Shown: one piece after another, positions 43,197 through 53,092 of the stretch
How the letters are laid out: each line of letters begins with the position of its first letter
Position numbering within the stretch: position 1 is the first letter of the stretch
Assembly (NCBI GenBank): GCA_021531755.1
Contig: JADYUK010000007.1
Span: forward strand, 1-64,000
DNA from: Hoylesella loescheii
GTDB taxonomy: Bacteria > Bacteroidota > Bacteroidia > Bacteroidales > Bacteroidaceae
Direction: 5' to 3'
DNA length: 64,000 nucleotides
Program-made: the position numbers and the translations under genes
The notes under the pieces: model-generated
What the model saw: only the letters and a program-made list of their open reading frames with translations
Database searches by the model: none
Told to the model about the DNA's origin: nothing

Positions 43197-45587
43197 TCAC
43201 TGCGGGTCGACATCATAGAAGACCTGCATTGAGGCATAGCGCTTGTCTGAGAGGAGTGCGTCGCGTACATGACGCAGACACTGCCTTACCCTCACGAGGT
43301 CTATGCCGAGCTCTAACTTTAGGACGAGCTTGCGTATGGAGAGCGACTTTATCCTTGATACCGGCGGTTTGTCAGGGCCGAGGACACGCTGTCCGAAATA
43401 CTGTCTGAGACGTCCTCCCATCTCTATCGACGCGCTCTCGACAAGATTGTCCTTGGAATGGCGGAGATAGATATACACCACACGTGTGAAAGGAGGATAG
43501 CTGAACATCTGCCGCTCATCACACTGCTCACGGAAGAATGCCGGGAAATCGTTCTCCACCACCTGCCTTATGACAGGCAGGTCAGGATGGCGTGTCTGGA
43601 GATAAACCACACCACGGCGTCCCTGACGCCCTGCACGGCCTGACACCTGGCACAGCATCTGGAAGGCCTGCTCATAGGCACGGAAGTCAGGATAGTTGAG
43701 CATGGTGTCTGCATCAAGTATGCCCACTATGCTGACATTCTCAAAGTCAAGACCCTTGCTGACCATCTGTGTGCCTATAAGAATCTGTGTGCGGCCGGCC
43801 GAGAAGTCGTTTATGATACGCTCGTATGCGTTCTTCGTACGTGTCGTGTCGAGGTCCATACGCGCTATGCGGGAGAATCCGAGCTCCGCGAGTCTCTCCT
43901 CCACCTTCTCCGTTCCATATCCCCGCTGGCGAATATCACGGCTGAAGCACGACGGACACTTGTCGGGTATAGGGTAAGTATACCCACAGTAATGGCATCT
44001 CAACTGCCCCTCGACCTTATGCATGGTCAGCGACACGTCACAGTTCTTGCACTTCGGGACCCATCCACACTCATGACACTCGACAAGAGGAGCAAAGCCA
44101 CGGCGGTTCTGGAAGAGTATAACCTGTCTCCCATCGGCTATCGTCTGCCGCATCGCATCTACCAGCTGTGGGGAGAAAGGGCCGTACATCATCTTCCGAC
44201 GCTGCAGGTCGGCAATGTCTACTATGACAGTCTCCGGAAGCTGCATACCCTTGTAGCGCTCGGCAAGCACAACAAGATGGTACTTGCCGGATATGGCGTT
44301 ATGGTACGACTCAAGCGAAGGCGTGGCCGTCCCCATGACGACACGTACGGCTGCTGGCTGCCGCTGCCCGTTCTTGGCAGGCAGCACCGCTGTGGCAGAG
44401 GCAGATGACGAGGGGACGAGTGTAGCTGAGGAAGGGGCTGAGGGGGCAGAGAGGATACGCTGCATGACAAGGGCGACACTGCGGGCATGATAGCGCGGGG
44501 CAGGGTCTTGCTGCTTGAACGACTGCTCATGCTCCTCGTCGATAATGACAAGACCTAATCGGCTGAAAGGCAGGAATATGGCTGAACGGGCACCGAGAAT
44601 GACATCATAGGGATTGTCAGAGAGCTGTCTCTGCCATATCTCGACACGCTCGGCATCGCTGTAGCGTGAGTGGTAAATGCCGAGACGGTCGCCAAAGACA
44701 CTCTGCAGACGCTGCATTATCTGTACAGTGAGTGCTATCTCGGGCAGAAGATAGAGCACCTGGCGGCCACGTTCTATCTCCTCCTTTATCAGACGGATAT
44801 AAATCTCTGTCTTCCCCGACCCCGTCACGCCCTGCAGAAGCACTGGCTTGCTGGCCGACTGGATATCATCAAACGCACGCTGCTGTGCCGGACTTAGTGG
44901 TTTTATCTGCTCCGGGTGGTATTCTCCATGGTAGTTCAGACGCCCGACAGGCACCTCATATGCCTCAAGGAATCCCCTCCCGACAAGGCTCCGGACGACA
45001 CTGTCTGTCGTTCGCGACACGTTTATAAGCTCCTCGCGTGTTATTTCGACAGTCTTCTCTGTAGTGGTGTCGCCTTCAAGCGTATCATAATGAGAGAGAT
45101 AGAGATAGGTATTGAACGCCATCATCTGCTTCTGCGCACGGCGCAGCATGTTCAGCGCTGCATGCAGAGCTGCCTCAGTGCGGTAGTTTTCAGCGAGACG
45201 TATGTATGTCTCCGTCTTCGGACGATAGCCCTCCTCCTGCTTCATACCTGCTGGGAAGGCGGCCCGGAAGACATCACCAATGGGACAAAGATAATACTCT
45301 GATATCCACTGCCACAACCTATACTGGTAATCAAGGAGGACAGGTGCGCTGTCTATGACATCTATGATATCCTTCACCTCCACCTCGACAAGCTTCCCGT
45401 CACGCCCCTGACGTGGTTGGGGGCGGACATCATGGAGCCTCGCGACAAGCCCTGTGTATACCTTGGAACGACCGAGCGGCACAACGACACGCACGAAAGG
45501 CATTACACGCCCTGCCAGGGAATCGGGGACAGAGTATGTGAAGAGACCTTCGAGACCAAGAGGAAGGATTATGTCAGCGTATCGCAT
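43197..45587 (-). CDS. priA: Primosomal protein N' (replication restart helicase PriA)
   Basis: 796 residues. The N-terminal DNA-binding domain (MRYADIILPLGLEGLFTYSV, RVVVPLGRSKVYTGLV) precedes a helicase with Walker A GVTGSGKTEIY, DEEH (IIDEEHEQSFK), and the C-rich zinc region CHECGWVPKCKNCDVS...CHYCGY...CPSC. It also has QVSGRAGRQGR (motif VI). It reloads the replisome at stalled forks. A low-complexity Ala/Ser-rich insert (about 395-425, APSAPSSATLVPSSSASATA) lies between the Walker B part and the motif GTATPSLES and looks like a local expansion. Confidence 0.95.
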   Translation of the reverse strand: MRYADIILPLGLEGLFTYSVPDSLAGRVMPFVRVVVPLGRSKVYTGLVARLHDVRPQPRQGRDGKLVEVEVKDIIDVIDSAPVLLDYQYRLWQWISEYYLCPIGDVFRAAFPAGMKQEEGYRPKTETYIRLAENYRTEAALHAALNMLRRAQKQMMAFNTYLYLSHYDTLEGDTTTEKTVEITREELINVSRTTDSVVRSLVGRGFLEAYEVPVGRLNYHGEYHPEQIKPLSPAQQRAFDDIQSASKPVLLQGVTGSGKTEIYIRLIKEEIERGRQVLYLLPEIALTVQIMQRLQSVFGDRLGIYHSRYSDAERVEIWQRQLSDNPYDVILGARSAIFLPFSRLGLVIIDEEHEQSFKQQDPAPRYHARSVALVMQRILSAPSAPSSATLVPSSSASATAVLPAKNGQRQPAAVRVVMGTATPSLESYHNAISGKYHLVVLAERYKGMQLPETVIVDIADLQRRKMMYGPFSPQLVDAMRQTIADGRQVILFQNRRGFAPLVECHECGWVPKCKNCDVSLTMHKVEGQLRCHYCGYTYPIPDKCPSCFSRDIRQRGYGTEKVEERLAELGFSRIARMDLDTTRTKNAYERIINDFSAGRTQILIGTQMVSKGLDFENVSIVGILDADTMLNYPDFRAYEQAFQMLCQVSGRAGRQGRRGVVYLQTRHPDLPVIRQVVENDFPAFFREQCDERQMFSYPPFTRVVYIYLRHSKDNLVESASIEMGGRLRQYFGQRVLGPDKPPVSRIKSLSIRKLVLKLELGIDLVRVRQCLRHVRDALLSDKRYASMQVFYDVDPQ

Positions 45588-45771
45588 ATAGAGGATAGAC
45601 TTGAAGTATGTGGGTAATCAGACTATGAAAGGCCTTAATGATGACGATTGTTTCTATGGTTCTCCTTAAGATGGAAAAGACTTTCAGCAGGCATGACTGC
45701 ACAAGAAGCAGGAGGGGAATGCTGCGTGTGGATGAGCCTCAGCTGTATATCTGCAGTGGCTGAATGATGTC

Positions 45772-46323
45772 TCAAATGTCGCTGCCAGCATAATGCCGTG
45801 CCATCTCCCATATGATAATGCCGGCCGTGACAGAGACATTGAGCGAGTGTTTCGTGCCGTACTGCGGTATCTCAAGGCATCCGTCGCACATGTCTATGAC
45901 CTCCTGCCGCACGCCATGCACCTCATTGCCGAGGACAACAGCATAGCGATGTTGTCCCCCTTCAGCGGGGAAGAGGGGCGAGGGGAGAAGCGTAGAGCCC
46001 TCACACTGCTCGACAGCAAGCACCGTGAAGCCCTCGTCGTGAAGACGACGGACAGCGTCGCACGTGTCCTTGAAATACTCCCACTCGACGCTCTCCTCTG
46101 CTCCGAGCGCCGTCTTGTGAATCTCATTCTGCGGCGGGACAGCCGTTATGCCACACAGCATTATGCCAGCCGAGCGGAAAGCATCACACGTACGGAAGAC
46201 CGACCCGACATTGTGCATAGAGCGGACATTATCAAGAACGACGACAAGAGGCATCTTCTCAGCCATGCGGAATTCCTCTGTCGTGAGGCGTTGCATTTCT
46301 AAAGTCTTCAGTTTTCTTATCAT
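45772..46323 (-). CDS. SpoU/TrmH family RNA 2'-O-methyltransferase
   Basis: 183 residues. The three SpoU motifs are present: NVGSVFRTCDAF (motif 1), VVLGNEVHGV (motif 2), and IPQYGTKHSLNVSVTAGI (motif 3, the knotted SAM site). It methylates ribose in tRNA or rRNA; the target is not readable. The first residues MIRKLKTLEMQRLTTEEF resemble family N-termini, which favours the start at 46323. The -7 box at 46328-46335 would then leave almost no leader. Confidence 0.92.
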   Translation of the reverse strand: MIRKLKTLEMQRLTTEEFRMAEKMPLVVVLDNVRSMHNVGSVFRTCDAFRSAGIMLCGITAVPPQNEIHKTALGAEESVEWEYFKDTCDAVRRLHDEGFTVLAVEQCEGSTLLPSPLFPAEGGQHRYAVVLGNEVHGVRQEVIDMCDGCLEIPQYGTKHSLNVSVTAGIIIWEMARHYAGSDI

Positions 46324-46327
46324 ATTG

Positions 46328-46335
46328 CAAAGTTA
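46328..46335 (-). promoter_or_regulatory. Promoter -7 box touching the SpoU gene start
   Basis: TAACTTTG on the minus strand, only 4 bp from the ATG, implying a leaderless or near-leaderless mRNA if used. The -33 element is weak. Confidence 0.5.
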
Positions 46336-46455
46336 CAAAAATATACGTTTTGAATGAAAAATATTAATATTTTTTTCCATAATCATACAATAAAGCACGT
46401 AGAGATGCGTTATTGAGTCGTGGGATATAGTATACAGACACACGCCTTACACGTC

Positions 46456-47394
46456 ATGTCATGCCTCCGCCTGACACTGGCGATAGTCGCTGTGGCCTTC
46501 TCCGCAGAGGCCAGAGCACAGTATGACGTGCTGTTCAGCCATTACTATGACATGGAGACAAGCTTCAACCCCGCTGCTGCAGGCAAGGAGACAAAGATGA
46601 ACATCACCGCAGCCTACGCCATGGATATGGCAGGATTCGAGCATAACCCTCAGACGGCATACATATCGGCAGATATGCCCGTGATGATAATGAACTCCAT
46701 GCACGGTGTCGGATTGCAGTTCATGAACGACCGCTTAGGCCTCTTCAACCACATGAGGCTCTCTGCACAGTACTCGGCAAAGCTGAAGATGTTCGGAGGA
46801 CAGCTGGGCATCGGCATACAAGCCGGCCTGTTGTCAGAGAACTTTGACGGCTCGAAGGCCGACCTTGAAGACTCGAGCGACCCCGCCTTCACAGGCTCAG
46901 AGGTGAATGGCAACACGCTTGACCTCGGAGCCGGCATATACTATAAGGTTAAGGACTTCTACGTAGGACTATCGGCCCAGCATCTGACATCGCCAAAGGT
47001 TCTGCTGGGCGAGGTGAACGAGATTAAGATTGACGCCACATACTATGCCACCGCAGGCTACACCATACGCCTCAGGAATCCCCTGCTGCAGCTGAAGACA
47101 TCGGCAATAGGCCGCACTGACGGTGTCATGTGGAGGGCAGACGTGACGGGAAGACTTGTCTACACATCGGACAGGAAATCATTCTACGGGGGGCTGTCAT
47201 ACAGCCCGACAAACTCTGTCACACTGCTTCTCGGCACAAAATTCCACGGAATAAATGTCGGATACAGCTATGAGGCCTACACCAACGGCATGAGCATAGG
47301 CAATGGCTCGCACGAGCTGTTCGTCGGATACCAAATGGACCTAAACCTCATAAAGAAGGGCAAGAACCTCCACAAGGCGGTCAGAATACTCTGA
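46456..47394 (+). CDS. porP: Type IX secretion outer-membrane protein PorP/SprF family
   Basis: 312 residues from ATG 46456 (MSCLRLTLAIVAVAFSAEARA then QYD), which gives a normal signal peptide; the longer GTG start does not. The conserved opening QYDVLFSHYYDMETSFNPAAAG and the repeated GLQFMNDRLG, LGIGIQAG and DLGAGIYYK strands mark the PorP/SprF barrel family. In the type IX system PorP links the C-terminal domain-bearing cargo path to the PorK/N ring. It is the first gene of the five-gene cluster and 120 bp before porK. Confidence 0.9.
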   Translation: MSCLRLTLAIVAVAFSAEARAQYDVLFSHYYDMETSFNPAAAGKETKMNITAAYAMDMAGFEHNPQTAYISADMPVMIMNSMHGVGLQFMNDRLGLFNHMRLSAQYSAKLKMFGGQLGIGIQAGLLSENFDGSKADLEDSSDPAFTGSEVNGNTLDLGAGIYYKVKDFYVGLSAQHLTSPKVLLGEVNEIKIDATYYATAGYTIRLRNPLLQLKTSAIGRTDGVMWRADVTGRLVYTSDRKSFYGGLSYSPTNSVTLLLGTKFHGINVGYSYEAYTNGMSIGNGSHELFVGYQMDLNLIKKGKNLHKAVRIL

Positions 47395-47513
47395 GCCATA
47401 CGAGCATAACCCATACAGAAGACACAACAAGAAAGGAAAAAACAACATATCGCCCCTGTCACACTAAGCAGACAAGGGATGTGGAATATAGAAATATACA
47501 AACAACAGCGATT

Positions 47514-48968
47514 ATGAAGAAGATACATATAATAATATGCTGCGCCCTGGCAGCGGCACTGTCAGCGTGTATGAGCAGCAAAGGCATCTCATCAACAGGC
47601 GGTGGCGGCGAGGTTGTCGGCGTCGGTGGCGGCAAGGGATTCACAGAGCCGACACCCTACGGCATGACACTCGTGAAGCGAGGATTCCTGAAAATGGGCA
47701 TTGAGGACCAAGACTCACTGTGGGGAAAGAATGTCCCTGTCAGGGAGATAAGCGTAGATGGATTCTGGATGGACGAGACAGAGGTGACGAACTCAAAGTA
47801 CAAGCAGTTTGTACAATGGGTGCGTGACTCCATTCTCCGCACACGTCTGGCCGACCCCCAGTATGCTGGCGACGAGTCATACATGATAACAGAGGACAAG
47901 CAGGGCAACCCTATCACCCCTCATCTCAACTGGAAGAAACAGCTACCGAGAAAGCCTAACGAGGACGAGCTGCGCGCCATAGAGAGCCTCTACATAACAA
48001 ACCCAGCCACAGGCGAGAAACTTCTCGACGCGTCACAGATGAACTACCGCTACGAAGTTTATGACTACACGACAGCAGCACTGCGCCGTAACCGTATGAA
48101 CCCTAACGAGCGCAACCTCAACACGGATATCGTCGTAGACCCTGACGAGGTGGTAATGATATCAAAAGACACAGCGTACATAGACGACGAGGGCAACATA
48201 GTCCGCGAGACAATAAACCGTCAGCTGACCGGACCATGGGACTTCCTCAACACATACATCGTGAACATATACCCAGACACTACGTGCTGGGTGAACGACT
48301 TTAAGAACTCGGACAACGAGATATACCTCCGCAACTACTTCTCAAACCCGACATACAACGAATATCCTGTTGTCGGAGTGTCATGGGAGCAAGCCAACGC
48401 CTTCTGTGCATGGCGCACAGAGTATCTGCTCAAGGGCCTTGGCCCTCAGGCACGCTATATCCAGCGCTACCGTCTGCCGACAGAGGCCGAGTGGGAGTAT
48501 GCCGCACGCGGCAAGGATGGCACAGAATTCCCGTGGAACGAGACAAACACGAAGAACGAGAACGGATGCTTCTACGCCAACTTCAAGCCTGACCGCGGCA
48601 ACTACACACAGGACGGAAACCTCATCACCAGCCGTGTCGGGAGCTACGGGGCCAACTCAAACGGTCTGTATGACATGGCAGGCAATGTTGCCGAATGGAC
48701 CTCAACGGTATACACAGAGGCAGGAGTGACGGCCATGAACGATATCAACCCACAGCTGGAATACAAGGCAGCGCTCGAGGACCCCTACCGTCTGAAGAAG
48801 AAATCGGTAAGAGGCGGCTCATGGAAAGACCCCGAGTCATTCATCCGCTCAGCATGGCGCTCATGGGAATACCAGAATATGCCACGCTCTTATGTAGGCT
48901 TCAGATGTGTCCGCTCATTGGCAAGCTCGTCAAACACAAACCTCAAGCAGCAGAAGCGCAAGAAATAA
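47514..48968 (+). CDS. porK: Type IX secretion lipoprotein PorK/GldK
   Basis: 484 residues from MKKIHIIICCALAAALSACMS; a lipobox LSAC puts the acylated Cys at about 19. A glycine-rich linker (STGGGGEVVGVGGGKG) follows, then the formylglycine-generating-enzyme-like domain (MDETEVTNSKYKQFV, EYPVVGVSWEQANAFCAWR, YRLPTEAEWEYAARG, VRGGSWKDPESFIRSAWR, YVGFRCVRS). PorK forms the periplasmic ring with PorN. Such FGE-like domains in PorK are structural, not enzymatic. The start at 47514 is chosen for the signal peptide. Confidence 0.95.
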   Translation: MKKIHIIICCALAAALSACMSSKGISSTGGGGEVVGVGGGKGFTEPTPYGMTLVKRGFLKMGIEDQDSLWGKNVPVREISVDGFWMDETEVTNSKYKQFVQWVRDSILRTRLADPQYAGDESYMITEDKQGNPITPHLNWKKQLPRKPNEDELRAIESLYITNPATGEKLLDASQMNYRYEVYDYTTAALRRNRMNPNERNLNTDIVVDPDEVVMISKDTAYIDDEGNIVRETINRQLTGPWDFLNTYIVNIYPDTTCWVNDFKNSDNEIYLRNYFSNPTYNEYPVVGVSWEQANAFCAWRTEYLLKGLGPQARYIQRYRLPTEAEWEYAARGKDGTEFPWNETNTKNENGCFYANFKPDRGNYTQDGNLITSRVGSYGANSNGLYDMAGNVAEWTSTVYTEAGVTAMNDINPQLEYKAALEDPYRLKKKSVRGGSWKDPESFIRSAWRSWEYQNMPRSYVGFRCVRSLASSSNTNLKQQKRKK

Positions 48969-49074
48969 ACGACATTGAGAGACATGTGCAGAAACCCTCC
49001 TTACTGTAGCGTCAAGGAGCAACAGATGGAGAGGAGCACCACGTCATACGCAACAAAAACAAGGAGAAATAATC

Positions 49075-49923
49075 ATGGCAAAATACAGCAAATTCAACAT
49101 CATCTACCTCCTTCAGAAATGGATGGACAGCGTAGCCGGCCAGACTTTCATGAACTATGCCTACTCATGGGGTGCCTCGATAGTCATCCTCGGCACACTG
49201 TTCAAGCTGACCCACCTTCCCGGCGCTAACGCCATGCTTTTCATAGGCATGGGCACAGAGGTCTTCGTGTTCTTCATAGCCGCCTTCGACCGTCCTTTCG
49301 ACAAGACTTCTGACGGCCGCGAGCTGGCCACAGACACAGAGCTGGCCAAGCAGTTGGCAAGAGAATACGAGGACGACGAGCTTGAAGAGGATGATGACCT
49401 CTTACCAGAAGAGGTATCGCAAGCATCAGGCATACAGGGCTCGCCTGTCGTTGTGTTAGGCGGAGGGACAGTCCCACAGGGCATGGCAGCGGCCAGTGAG
49501 GGTGGCAACACTGGCGTGCAGACTGGTATTGTGGGCGCTGTCACAGGCTCACCGGCAGCAGCAGGGCAGGCATCACCTGTCATCATAGGCGCTCCAGCAC
49601 CTGCTGTGACACCAGAGACCGCAAAGGATATGGAAGAGGCTACCACGACATACGTCGACCGTCTGAACGAGCTGAACGAGCTTCTGCTAAAGGTTGCGGC
49701 ACAGAGCCAGCGCATCACGACCGACTCAGAGGAGATGGAGAACCTCAACCGTACTCTGACAGGCATATCGAGAGTCTACGAGATGCTGCTCAAGACAGCG
49801 TCGCAGCAGATGACGACACAGGACGAGATAAACGCCCAGACACAGCGTCTGGCACAGCAGATGTCAGACCTCAACGCTATCTATGCACGCATGATAGAGG
49901 CAATGTCTGTAAATGTGAAATGA
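49075..49923 (+). CDS. porL: Type IX secretion inner-membrane motor protein PorL/GldL
   Basis: 282 residues. Two helices near the N-terminus (about 22-60: FMNYAYSWGASIVILGTLFK, LFIGMGTEVFVFFIAAF) anchor it in the inner membrane. The acidic EDDELEEDDDLLPEEV region precedes a long cytoplasmic part with a coiled coil (about 180-282, DRLNELNELLLKVAAQSQRI). The central 130-180 is Gly/Ala/Pro rich. PorL and PorM together form the proton-driven motor of the system. It is 106 bp behind porK and 152 bp before porM. Confidence 0.93.
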   Translation: MAKYSKFNIIYLLQKWMDSVAGQTFMNYAYSWGASIVILGTLFKLTHLPGANAMLFIGMGTEVFVFFIAAFDRPFDKTSDGRELATDTELAKQLAREYEDDELEEDDDLLPEEVSQASGIQGSPVVVLGGGTVPQGMAAASEGGNTGVQTGIVGAVTGSPAAAGQASPVIIGAPAPAVTPETAKDMEEATTTYVDRLNELNELLLKVAAQSQRITTDSEEMENLNRTLTGISRVYEMLLKTASQQMTTQDEINAQTQRLAQQMSDLNAIYARMIEAMSVNVK

Positions 49924-50075
49924 CGCGCGCTTCCATATACACCCCCCACATGACACAACATGTGGCATGAAACAGGAAGCAGCACAGCCAGAGGAGCACA
50001 TGGCAGAGGGCTGCAGGCATCACACACGGTCACATTATGTGTCACCCCTGACACCATCACCCACTACAAGAAACA

Positions 50076-51626
50076 ATGGCAATAAAAAAGAACTATGTCT
50101 CTCCCCGCCAGAAGATGATAAACCTCATGTATGTCGTCTTGATGGCAATGCTGGCGATGAACATCTCGAACGAGGTTCTCGACGGCTTTACTATCGTGGA
50201 GGAGAGTCTGAACCGCACTACAGACAACTCGTCGAAGCAGAACAGTGCGATATACGAAGACTTTGAGGCTCAGATGAAGGCAAACCCCCAGAAGGTGCGT
50301 GAGTGGTTTGAGAAAGCGACAGCCGTAAAGGCGATGAGCGACTCTCTTTACAACCTCGCGCAGGACCTCAAGATAGCTATCGTCAAGGAAGCCGACGGCT
50401 CTGACGGTGACATAAACAACATAGAGCGCAAGGATGACCTTGAGGCAGCCAACCAGGTTATGCTCGCTCCCGGGACAGGACGCGGCAAAGCCCTGCGCAA
50501 AGCCATAGACAGCTTCAGGACAAGAATACTGACTATGGTGGCCGACAAGAACCAGCGTGCCATCATCGAGAGCAACCTCACGACACGGATTCACGGAAAG
50601 GCGAACCCTCTGAACAAGAACTGGGAGGAATACATGTTCGAGGGCATGCCCGTGGCAGCAGCCGTCACGCTTCTCTCCAAGCTTCAGAGCGATGTCCGTT
50701 ATGCAGAGGGCGAGGTGCTCCACACTCTTGTCAGCAATATCGACGTGAAGGATATACGTGTCAACAAGCTGTCGGCGTTTGTCATACCTAACGCACAGAC
50801 CATCGTCCGCGGCGACAAGTTCTCGGCACAGATAGTTATGGCAGCAGTCGACACGACACAGCAGCCACAGATATACATTGGCGGCAGACAAGTCAGACTG
50901 CCACGCAACACATACGAGATGACAGCGACACGCACCGGCGACTTCACCCTCTCGGGCTACATCACGATGCAGAACGGCAACGGCGAGACCATCCGTCGTG
51001 ACTTCGAGCAGAAGTATACGGTAGTCGACCCGTCGGCAACAGTCTCTGCCGACCTTATGAATGTGCTCTATGCAGGCTACTCCAACCCTATCAGCATCTC
51101 TGTGCCAGGCGTTCCGCTCAATAAGGTCACGGCAACGATGACAGGCGGAACTCTCCAGCCAGTAGGTCCAGGAAAGTACATCGCCCGTCCGGCATCAGTA
51201 GGCAAAGATGTCACCATCACCGTATCATCGCTACAGACAGGTCATGCCCAGCAGATGGGCCAGTACACATTCCATGTGCGCAAACTCCCTGACCCGACAG
51301 CATATATCGCCATGGGCAACGACCGTTTCCGTGGCGGCGGCCTGTCGAAGTCGGCCCTTATGGATGCTAAAGGCATCCGTGCCGCCATTGACGACGGTCT
51401 TCTCGACATAGAGTTCCGCGTGACAGGCTTTGAGGCTGTGTTCTTCGACAATATGGGCAACGCCGTGCCGATGGTCAGCGACGGCGCCTCATTCTCAGCC
51501 CGTCAGCGCGACGCATTCCGCAAACTGTCGCGCAACAAGCGCTTCTACATCTCGCGCATCTCAGCCATCGGCCCTGACGGCATAGCCCGCAAGCTGCCCG
51601 CATCGATGGAAATCATAGTAAAGTGA
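50076..51626 (+). CDS. porM: Type IX secretion motor protein PorM/GldM
   Basis: 516 residues. The N-terminus MAIKKNYVSPRQKMINLMYV...LAMNISNEVLDGF carries the single membrane helix (about 14-32) followed by the periplasmic domains typical of GldM: VEESLNRTTDNSSKQN helical segment, then beta-rich D2-D4 (about 220-516) ending GIARKLPASMEIIVK. PorM spans the periplasm and joins the PorL motor to the PorK/N ring. Length is normal. The conserved AMNISNEVL and GKANPLNKNWEEYMFEGMP are GldM hallmarks. Confidence 0.95.
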   Translation: MAIKKNYVSPRQKMINLMYVVLMAMLAMNISNEVLDGFTIVEESLNRTTDNSSKQNSAIYEDFEAQMKANPQKVREWFEKATAVKAMSDSLYNLAQDLKIAIVKEADGSDGDINNIERKDDLEAANQVMLAPGTGRGKALRKAIDSFRTRILTMVADKNQRAIIESNLTTRIHGKANPLNKNWEEYMFEGMPVAAAVTLLSKLQSDVRYAEGEVLHTLVSNIDVKDIRVNKLSAFVIPNAQTIVRGDKFSAQIVMAAVDTTQQPQIYIGGRQVRLPRNTYEMTATRTGDFTLSGYITMQNGNGETIRRDFEQKYTVVDPSATVSADLMNVLYAGYSNPISISVPGVPLNKVTATMTGGTLQPVGPGKYIARPASVGKDVTITVSSLQTGHAQQMGQYTFHVRKLPDPTAYIAMGNDRFRGGGLSKSALMDAKGIRAAIDDGLLDIEFRVTGFEAVFFDNMGNAVPMVSDGASFSARQRDAFRKLSRNKRFYISRISAIGPDGIARKLPASMEIIVK

Positions 51627-51773
51627 CGAGAGCGACAGCCCGCCACATGCAGTGCCTTCAGCAGGCCGAAGACTCATACTGACACCCCTTAGAGAGCCAC
51701 CGGCCGCGGAAGACGCCGCTGGGCACACAATAACGACAACAAAACAGAACCCAGAATAAAACCCAAAGGGAAC

Positions 51774-52817
51774 ATGAAGAAAATTCTGATAATAGCCCTC
51801 CTTATCAGCCTGGCAGCGACAGCAGCCATGGCACAGCCCAAGATGCGCCGCAACCAGGCCCAGGAGTCACAACAGAAGACACAGAACGGCGCACTGACAA
51901 CACGTGCGGAGATATCCTTCCCGACATCGGCAGTCATGGACGAGGAAGTCGTATGGCGCCGCGACATATACCGTGAGCTGGACCTCATGGAGAATGCCAA
52001 CGCCGGCCTCTACTACCCTGTTGAGCCGACAGACGGCAAGATGAACTTCTTCACATACATCTTCAAGCTGATGCTCTCGGGGCGTGTCCCGGCCTATGAG
52101 TATCGTCTTGACGGCAATGAGGTCTTCAACGACTCGGCACGTGTCCGCCCGCTGACACTTCTCGACAACTACCACATATACTATGAGCGTGTCAACGGCC
52201 GCCTGCGTATGGAGAACTCAGACATCCCGTCGCGCGAGGTGAAGTCATATTATATAAAGGAGTCAGCATACTATGACCAGGCTACAGCTACATTCCACAA
52301 GAAGGTCATCGCCATCTGCCCGATAATGTCGAGAGAGGATGACTTCGGCGACGGAGCGGCAAAATATCCACTCTTCTGGATGAAGTATGACGACCTCGCG
52401 CCATATCTCTCCAAGCAGACCATCATGACATCTGATGTCAACAACGCCGCCGTAATGTCCGCCGACGACTATTTCACGCAGAACATGTATAAGGGCGAGA
52501 TATACAAGACGAACAACATGCTCGGCCGCACGCTTGCCCAGTACTGCCCCAACGACTCTGCCCTGAAGAAAGAGCAGCAGCGCATAGAGGCTGAGCTTGC
52601 CACATTCGAGAAGAATGTCTATGGCGACCAAGCCAAGCGTGACTCGCTCGACAGCATCGCTAAGGCAAAGACAGCCGACGCCAAGGCCGTGAAGAAGAGC
52701 CGCACGACAAACCGCCGTGGCAACAAGACAACTGTCTCAAAGGCCAAGACAAAGGGGCCGAAGACAAGCAGCCCACAGGGCTCGGCACGCGTCACAGTAA
52801 GACGTGAGCGCCACTGA
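51774..52817 (+). CDS. porN: Type IX secretion protein PorN/GldN
   Basis: 347 residues with signal peptide (MKKILIIALLISLAATAAMA, then QP). The GldN domain spans about 45-245 (DEEVVWRRDIYRELDLMENA, NAGLYYPVEPTDGKMNFFTY, WMKYDDLAPYLSKQTIMTS). The C-terminal 100 residues are charged and Lys/Arg/Thr rich (KKSRTTNRRGNKTTVSKAKT), an extension common in Bacteroidales GldN. It partners PorK in the periplasmic ring and closes the five-gene operon. Confidence 0.93.
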   Translation: MKKILIIALLISLAATAAMAQPKMRRNQAQESQQKTQNGALTTRAEISFPTSAVMDEEVVWRRDIYRELDLMENANAGLYYPVEPTDGKMNFFTYIFKLMLSGRVPAYEYRLDGNEVFNDSARVRPLTLLDNYHIYYERVNGRLRMENSDIPSREVKSYYIKESAYYDQATATFHKKVIAICPIMSREDDFGDGAAKYPLFWMKYDDLAPYLSKQTIMTSDVNNAAVMSADDYFTQNMYKGEIYKTNNMLGRTLAQYCPNDSALKKEQQRIEAELATFEKNVYGDQAKRDSLDSIAKAKTADAKAVKKSRTTNRRGNKTTVSKAKTKGPKTSSPQGSARVTVRRERH

Positions 52818-53092
52818 CAGCAGGCATCTGTCACCAGGAAGGGACAACACGGAGCTGAAGAGCCCCTGTCGTGCCTCGAAGGATGTCACGGCAGACAACA
52901 TAACAGAGAGAGAAATGGGAATCGGGGACAATGCCGCAGCATGCGGTGCAGGCAACAATCCGGTTTCCATTTTTGCTTATAGGTGCGTGGTAGTCATAAC
53001 AGCATGGCTCTCAAGACAGAGCGATTTGTGACACAAGACACTGACGCTCACCATCCGACACAAAGAATCACACGAACAAAAACACATAAACA

